From the NCBI GenBank assembly GCA_012519465.1, contig JAAYQD010000378.1, positions 1-8,062 on the forward strand: a stretch of DNA of 8,062 nt, given 5' to 3'. Both the position numbers and the translations under genes were made by a program. Of this stretch, positions 5,300 through 8,062 are shown in pieces; position 1 is the first letter of the stretch, and every line of letters starts with the position of its first letter. The notes beneath the pieces were generated by a model. The model searched no databases, was not told where the DNA came from, and was given only the letters and a program-made list of their open reading frames with translations. Source of the stretch: Candidatus Cloacimonadota bacterium (GTDB lineage Bacteria > Cloacimonadota > Cloacimonadia > Cloacimonadales > Cloacimonadaceae).

Positions 5300-7779
5300 C
5301 TCATGATCAAAACGAAGTCAAAACCGACCTCAGCGAACAAGAGCTGCTGGAAGGGATAGACAAGACGTCGCAGACAAACGAAGAAGAGCAAGTTCCCACA
5401 GAGGAACAAGGCTCCGAACCAACACAGGAACCTATCGAAACCCAGGAGACCACAAGCCAGGAGGAAACCCCGGAAGTGGAACCTGAACTCACTGAACCCC
5501 AAACCATAACTGAAACACCAACAATGGAAGAGACGCCTGCTGAGCCGGTTGTTGAAGAACCCCCCGTGTCTGAGCCCTTGCCCGAAAAGCCGGAAGAGCC
5601 TGAAGCTGAACTGAGCAAAGAAGAGCAAGAGCACAAAGAAATGCTGAGCATGATCGATGCATACACGGCAAGCTTTGAAAGCGGAGAAATCAAAGAAGGC
5701 ACAGTAGTGGGCGTAACAGACAAAGATGTTGTAGTGGCGATCGGCTACAAATCTGATGGAGTGATTCCCATCAGTGAATTTGCCTACAGCGGTGTTCCAG
5801 AGCTAAATTCCGTGATCAAGGTGTATATCAATCGCATCGAAAACGGTGAAGGCAAGCTGGAATTATCCAAGAGAAAAGCAGATTTTATCCACAACATCGA
5901 AAAGATCAGGCAAGCCCATGAAGATGGATCCCCTCTGCCCGGCGTGGTACGTCGCAGAGTGAAGGGAGGTATGATCGTGGAAGTATTGGGAATTGAGGCG
6001 TTTTTGCCCGGCTCCCAGGTATCCCTCAAGCCCATCCCCAATTTTGATCCCTTTATCGGCAAAGAACTGCAATTCAAAGTGGTGAGCCTGGATGAAGATC
6101 ACAGAAACATTATCGTTTCCCGCAAAGCCGTGCTGGAAGATGAAGCAGCGGTAAAGCGAGCTGAACTGTTGGAAAGAATCCAGCTGGATACCGAGCTTGA
6201 CGGGGAAGTGAAAAATATAACCCAGTATGGTGCATTTGTAGATCTGGGTGGAATAGATGGCCTGTTGCACATCACCGATATGAGCTGGGGCAAGGTGAAA
6301 CATCCTTCCGAAATGCTCAATATTGGTGATAAATTGAAAGTAAAAGTTATTGGATTTGATGCTGAAAACCAGAAGATCTCCCTGGGACTCAAACAGCTGG
6401 TGCCCCATCCATGGGAAACCATTGAAGTGAAATTCCCTGAAGGCACCCGCATCACCGGCAAGGTGGTGAGCGTAAAATCCTATGGTGCATTTGTGGAAAT
6501 CGAGCCCGGCGTGGAAGGCCTTGTGCATATCTCCGAGATGTCTTGGACAAAGAAAATTACCGATGCCCGCAAGTTTGTGAAAGTGGATGACACGGTGAAC
6601 GCCATCGTTTTGGAACTGGACAAGGAGAACAAACGCATCTCCCTGGGTATGAAACAGATGGATCACAACCCCTGGCTCACCATTGAAGACCGCTATCCCA
6701 TTGGCACCGTCCTCAATCGCAAGATCAAGAGCCTCACTGCCTTTGGCGCCTTTGTGGCTATCGAAGAAGGCATCGATGGGCTGATTCATATCTCTGATAT
6801 CAGCTGGACAAAGCGTGTCTATCACCCTCGCGAAGTATATCGCAAAGGGCAGGAAGTGGAAGCCGTTATCCTTTCCATCGATCGTGTATTGCACCGTATC
6901 GCCTTGGGAGTGAAACAGCTGAGCCCCGATCCATGGGAAAACCTGAATATCCTCCTTCCCGTTAATACCGAAGTAAAAGGAACCATCAGCAAGCTTATCC
7001 CCAAGGGAGTGTTGGTGGATATCCAGCTGGAAAATGATGTGGTGGAAGGCTTTGTGCCCATTTCACACCTCGCCATTCCCAAGCTGGAACACTCCGAAGA
7101 AGCCTTTTTCGTGGGTGAAGAATTGCCGCTCAAAGTAATCGAGCTGGATATGGACAATCGCCGGCTCATCCTCTCTGTGAAAGCATTCTTCTTCTCTCGT
7201 GATCTCAAGCTGCAGGAAGAATACCTTGCCATTCACGAGCAATATATCCGTGATCGCATTGCCAAAAACCTGAAGAAAAAAGCTGAAAAGCAGAGCCGTG
7301 AAAAACGCCGCCAGGAAAAAGAACAGGAAGCCCTGGAAGCTGAAACAGAAGCCACACAGGAAATGGAGACACAGCAGGAAGCCACCCCTGAAGAGGTTCC
7401 TGTTGTTGCCGAAGAGGCGCCCACCAAAGAACCTGTGGAAGAACCTGTTGCGGAAGCTCCGGCAGAAGAAGCTCCCGTTGAAGAAGATTCAGCCCCAGAG
7501 CCTGTAGAAGCTGAAGTCACAGTGGAAGAAGAGCCTGCTCCTGAGGAAGTGGCGGAAGAGGCTCCCGTGGAAGAACCCACAGTAGAGCCTGAACCCGTAG
7601 TGGAAGAAACAAAACATCAGGAAACTGCTGAGCCAGAAGAAGTTACTCCTGAAGAAGCTCCCGCAGAAGAAACAGAACCACAAGAAACACCTGCTCCTGA
7701 AGAAGTAGTTCCCGAAGAGACCCCTGAAGAGACTCCTGAACCGGAAACCAACGAACAGGAAGAACCACAAACAGAATAA
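5293..7779 (+). CDS. rpsA: 30S ribosomal protein S1, six S1 domains with long acidic N- and C-terminal extensions
   Basis: S1 binds mRNA at the 30S platform and helps unwind structured leaders. This version has 828 aa, against about 550-600 in many bacteria. Residues 1-130 are rich in Glu, Pro, Thr and Gln, low in complexity, and have no signal peptide. Six S1 (OB-fold) domains follow at about 133-196, 214-279, 301-369, 384-456, 471-543 and 557-632. Domains 3-5 carry the clearest hallmarks, such as YGAFVDLGGIDGLLHITDMSW and ISLGLKQL-type ends. Domains 1, 2 and 6 are more divergent, as expected for ribosome-docking and terminal domains. Residues 633-676 are charged and lysine/arginine-rich, probably helical. 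Residues 677-828 are an acidic Glu/Pro/Ala/Val tail with repeated EEAPVEE-like blocks. The start is set by AAGGAGG at 5282-5288. A strong terminator follows the stop. Autogenous control, known for E. coli rpsA, is possible but not visible here. Confidence 0.95.
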   Translation: MLTHDQNEVKTDLSEQELLEGIDKTSQTNEEEQVPTEEQGSEPTQEPIETQETTSQEETPEVEPELTEPQTITETPTMEETPAEPVVEEPPVSEPLPEKPEEPEAELSKEEQEHKEMLSMIDAYTASFESGEIKEGTVVGVTDKDVVVAIGYKSDGVIPISEFAYSGVPELNSVIKVYINRIENGEGKLELSKRKADFIHNIEKIRQAHEDGSPLPGVVRRRVKGGMIVEVLGIEAFLPGSQVSLKPIPNFDPFIGKELQFKVVSLDEDHRNIIVSRKAVLEDEAAVKRAELLERIQLDTELDGEVKNITQYGAFVDLGGIDGLLHITDMSWGKVKHPSEMLNIGDKLKVKVIGFDAENQKISLGLKQLVPHPWETIEVKFPEGTRITGKVVSVKSYGAFVEIEPGVEGLVHISEMSWTKKITDARKFVKVDDTVNAIVLELDKENKRISLGMKQMDHNPWLTIEDRYPIGTVLNRKIKSLTAFGAFVAIEEGIDGLIHISDISWTKRVYHPREVYRKGQEVEAVILSIDRVLHRIALGVKQLSPDPWENLNILLPVNTEVKGTISKLIPKGVLVDIQLENDVVEGFVPISHLAIPKLEHSEEAFFVGEELPLKVIELDMDNRRLILSVKAFFFSRDLKLQEEYLAIHEQYIRDRIAKNLKKKAEKQSREKRRQEKEQEALEAETEATQEMETQQEATPEEVPVVAEEAPTKEPVEEPVAEAPAEEAPVEEDSAPEPVEAEVTVEEEPAPEEVAEEAPVEEPTVEPEPVVEETKHQETAEPEEVTPEEAPAEETEPQETPAPEEVVPEETPEETPEPETNEQEEPQTE
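7431..7770 (+). repeat. Degenerate acidic repeats in the rpsA 3' end
   Basis: The coding sequence for the S1 tail is built from near-repeats of GAAGAAGCTCCCGTTGAAGA and variants. Close copies lie at about 7465-7486, 7554-7575 and 7653-7672, all in the same reading frame, interspersed with GAAGAA-CCT/CCC blocks. At protein level they give EEAP(V/A)EE units. The spacing between copies is irregular, so this is a degenerate family of short in-frame repeats and not a clean tandem array. Such DNA can slip during replication, so tail length may vary between strains. Confidence 0.6.
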
Positions 7780-7802
7780 CTGTTAATAATAATATAGAAT
7801 AT

Positions 7803-7835
7803 GGGATGACGACTATCACGGTTGTCATCCCTTTT
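7803..7835 (+). terminator. Intrinsic terminator after rpsA
   Basis: The arms GGGATGACGAC (7803-7813) and GTTGTCATCCC (7821-7831) pair over 11 bp with one G-T wobble, closing on a 7-nt loop. TTTT (7832-7835) follows directly. The structure starts 23 bp after the rpsA stop and is placed to end the cmk-ispH-rpsA transcript. It is the only strong hairpin followed by a T-run in the window. Confidence 0.88.
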
Positions 7836-7866
7836 CACAATTCAGGCTCCAGTGGGATTGTTAGTG

Positions 7867-7898
7867 TTGACATTCCCTTGTTTTTGCCTTAATATAAT
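7867..7898 (+). promoter_or_regulatory. Sigma70-type promoter downstream of the rpsA terminator
   Basis: A perfect -35 hexamer TTGACA (7867-7872) is followed after 17 nt by TAATAT (7890-7895). A perfect TATAAT overlaps it at 7893-7898, but at a 20-nt spacing. Transcription would begin near 7902-7906 and run rightwards. The next gene on this strand must lie beyond the window, so the leader would be at least 150 nt long, or the transcript is a short RNA. This is the best promoter match in the window. Confidence 0.65.
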
Positions 7899-8028
7899 AG
7901 TATGTGTAACTGCATGAAACTGTATAATCTGGTATTGTGTCTTATCCTGACATAGGTTGACACTTTTATCACCCTTTTTTTGTCATTTTGTTTATTCTTT
8001 TGAGTTTTTTTTATGGATATGCCAAAAT

Positions 8029-8062
8029 GATGAGCTGGAGCATAGCTCATCGGCCATGCTCC
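8029..8062. repeat. Two overlapping inverted repeats at the window edge
   Basis: GATGAGCT (8029-8036) and AGCTCATC (8044-8051) form a perfect 8-bp stem with a 7-nt loop. That loop, GGAGCAT (8037-8043), is itself perfectly complementary to ATGCTCC (8056-8062). The two pairings overlap, so an RNA could switch between two hairpins or form a partial pseudoknot. The full 7-bp second pairing together with the whole first stem leaves no connecting nucleotides and is sterically unlikely. No T-run is visible because the window ends here. It may be a leader structure, a terminator arm or part of a repeat. Confidence 0.5.

Larger units (their letters stand above)
7836..8062. other. AT-rich intergenic region with no visible gene
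   Basis: These 227 bp after the rpsA terminator contain no open frame of useful length on either strand and no tRNA-like cloverleaf. They hold the promoter at 7867-7898, a weak bulged 5-bp hairpin (7955-7973) followed by seven T (7975-7981), further T-rich stretches (7986-8013), and overlapping inverted repeats at the right edge. TGACA occurs at 7868, 7948 and 7958, with the complementary TGTCA at 7981. The composition and the rightward promoter suggest the leader of a gene beyond the window. Confidence 0.6.

Noticed and set aside
5863..6894. 343-codon open frame on the - strand inside rpsA
   Set aside because: It is antisense to the S1 domains, has His/Phe-rich composition typical of reverse-strand shadows, and shows no family motif.
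7431..7770. CRISPR-like or other spaced repeat array
   Set aside because: The repeats are degenerate, irregularly spaced, in frame and encode an acidic protein tail, so they are coding low-complexity sequence.
8027..8062. Start of a new gene at ATG 8027 (MMSWSIAHRPCS, open to the window end)
   Set aside because: Only 12 codons are visible, no Shine-Dalgarno site precedes it, and the same bases are explained by the overlapping inverted repeats.

Overview
The window is ordinary bacterial chromosome, about half G+C, with every convincing gene on the + strand. It holds two gene clusters and a gene-free 3' end. Three things suggest a bacterium outside the Proteobacteria. The E1-beta looks like the Gram-positive/archaeal branch of 2-oxo acid dehydrogenases. 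The gene order is cmk-ispH-rpsA. The ribosomal protein S1 is very long, with acidic extensions. Clear Shine-Dalgarno sites argue against a typical Bacteroidetes genome. A Cloacimonadota-like or other FCB-related or Clostridia-like anaerobe is plausible, but this is inference and was not tested by any search.

Region 1 (1-3565) is the 3' part of a 2-oxo acid dehydrogenase operon. It contains the C-terminal 297 residues of E1-beta (cut by the window edge), a complete E2 acyltransferase and a complete E3 dihydrolipoyl dehydrogenase. The genes are 11 bp apart (E1-beta to E2) and overlap by 4 bp (E2 to E3), so they should be co-transcribed and E3 is probably translationally coupled to E2. E1-alpha is expected just upstream of the window. 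Together the enzymes would decarboxylate a 2-oxo acid (pyruvate or a branched-chain 2-oxo acid), pass the acyl group to CoA through lipoyl-lysine, and reoxidise the lipoyl group. The E3 is unusual: its FAD and interface domains are canonical, but its NAD-binding domain has lost several family signatures.

Region 2 (3566-3737) is a 172-bp spacer with an imperfect 39-nt inverted repeat and no clear intrinsic terminator.

Region 3 (3738-7779) is a tightly packed cluster: cytidylate kinase (cmk), the last MEP-pathway enzyme (ispH), and ribosomal protein S1 (rpsA). cmk and ispH overlap by 4 bp, ispH and rpsA by 7 bp. The cluster joins nucleotide supply, isoprenoid precursor synthesis and translation. 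S1 has six S1 domains flanked by an acidic N-terminal region of about 130 residues and an acidic Glu/Pro/Ala-rich C-terminal tail of about 150 residues. A strong intrinsic terminator closes the cluster at 7803-7835.

Region 4 (7836-8062) is AT-rich and gene-free as far as visible. It has a good sigma70-type promoter pointing rightwards, several TGACA-type motifs, a T-run after a weak hairpin, and two overlapping inverted repeats at the extreme end. I see no mobile element, CRISPR array, tRNA or rRNA, and nothing in the coding part that demands a new biological system. The best candidates for a second look are the divergent E3 and the structured 3' spacer.
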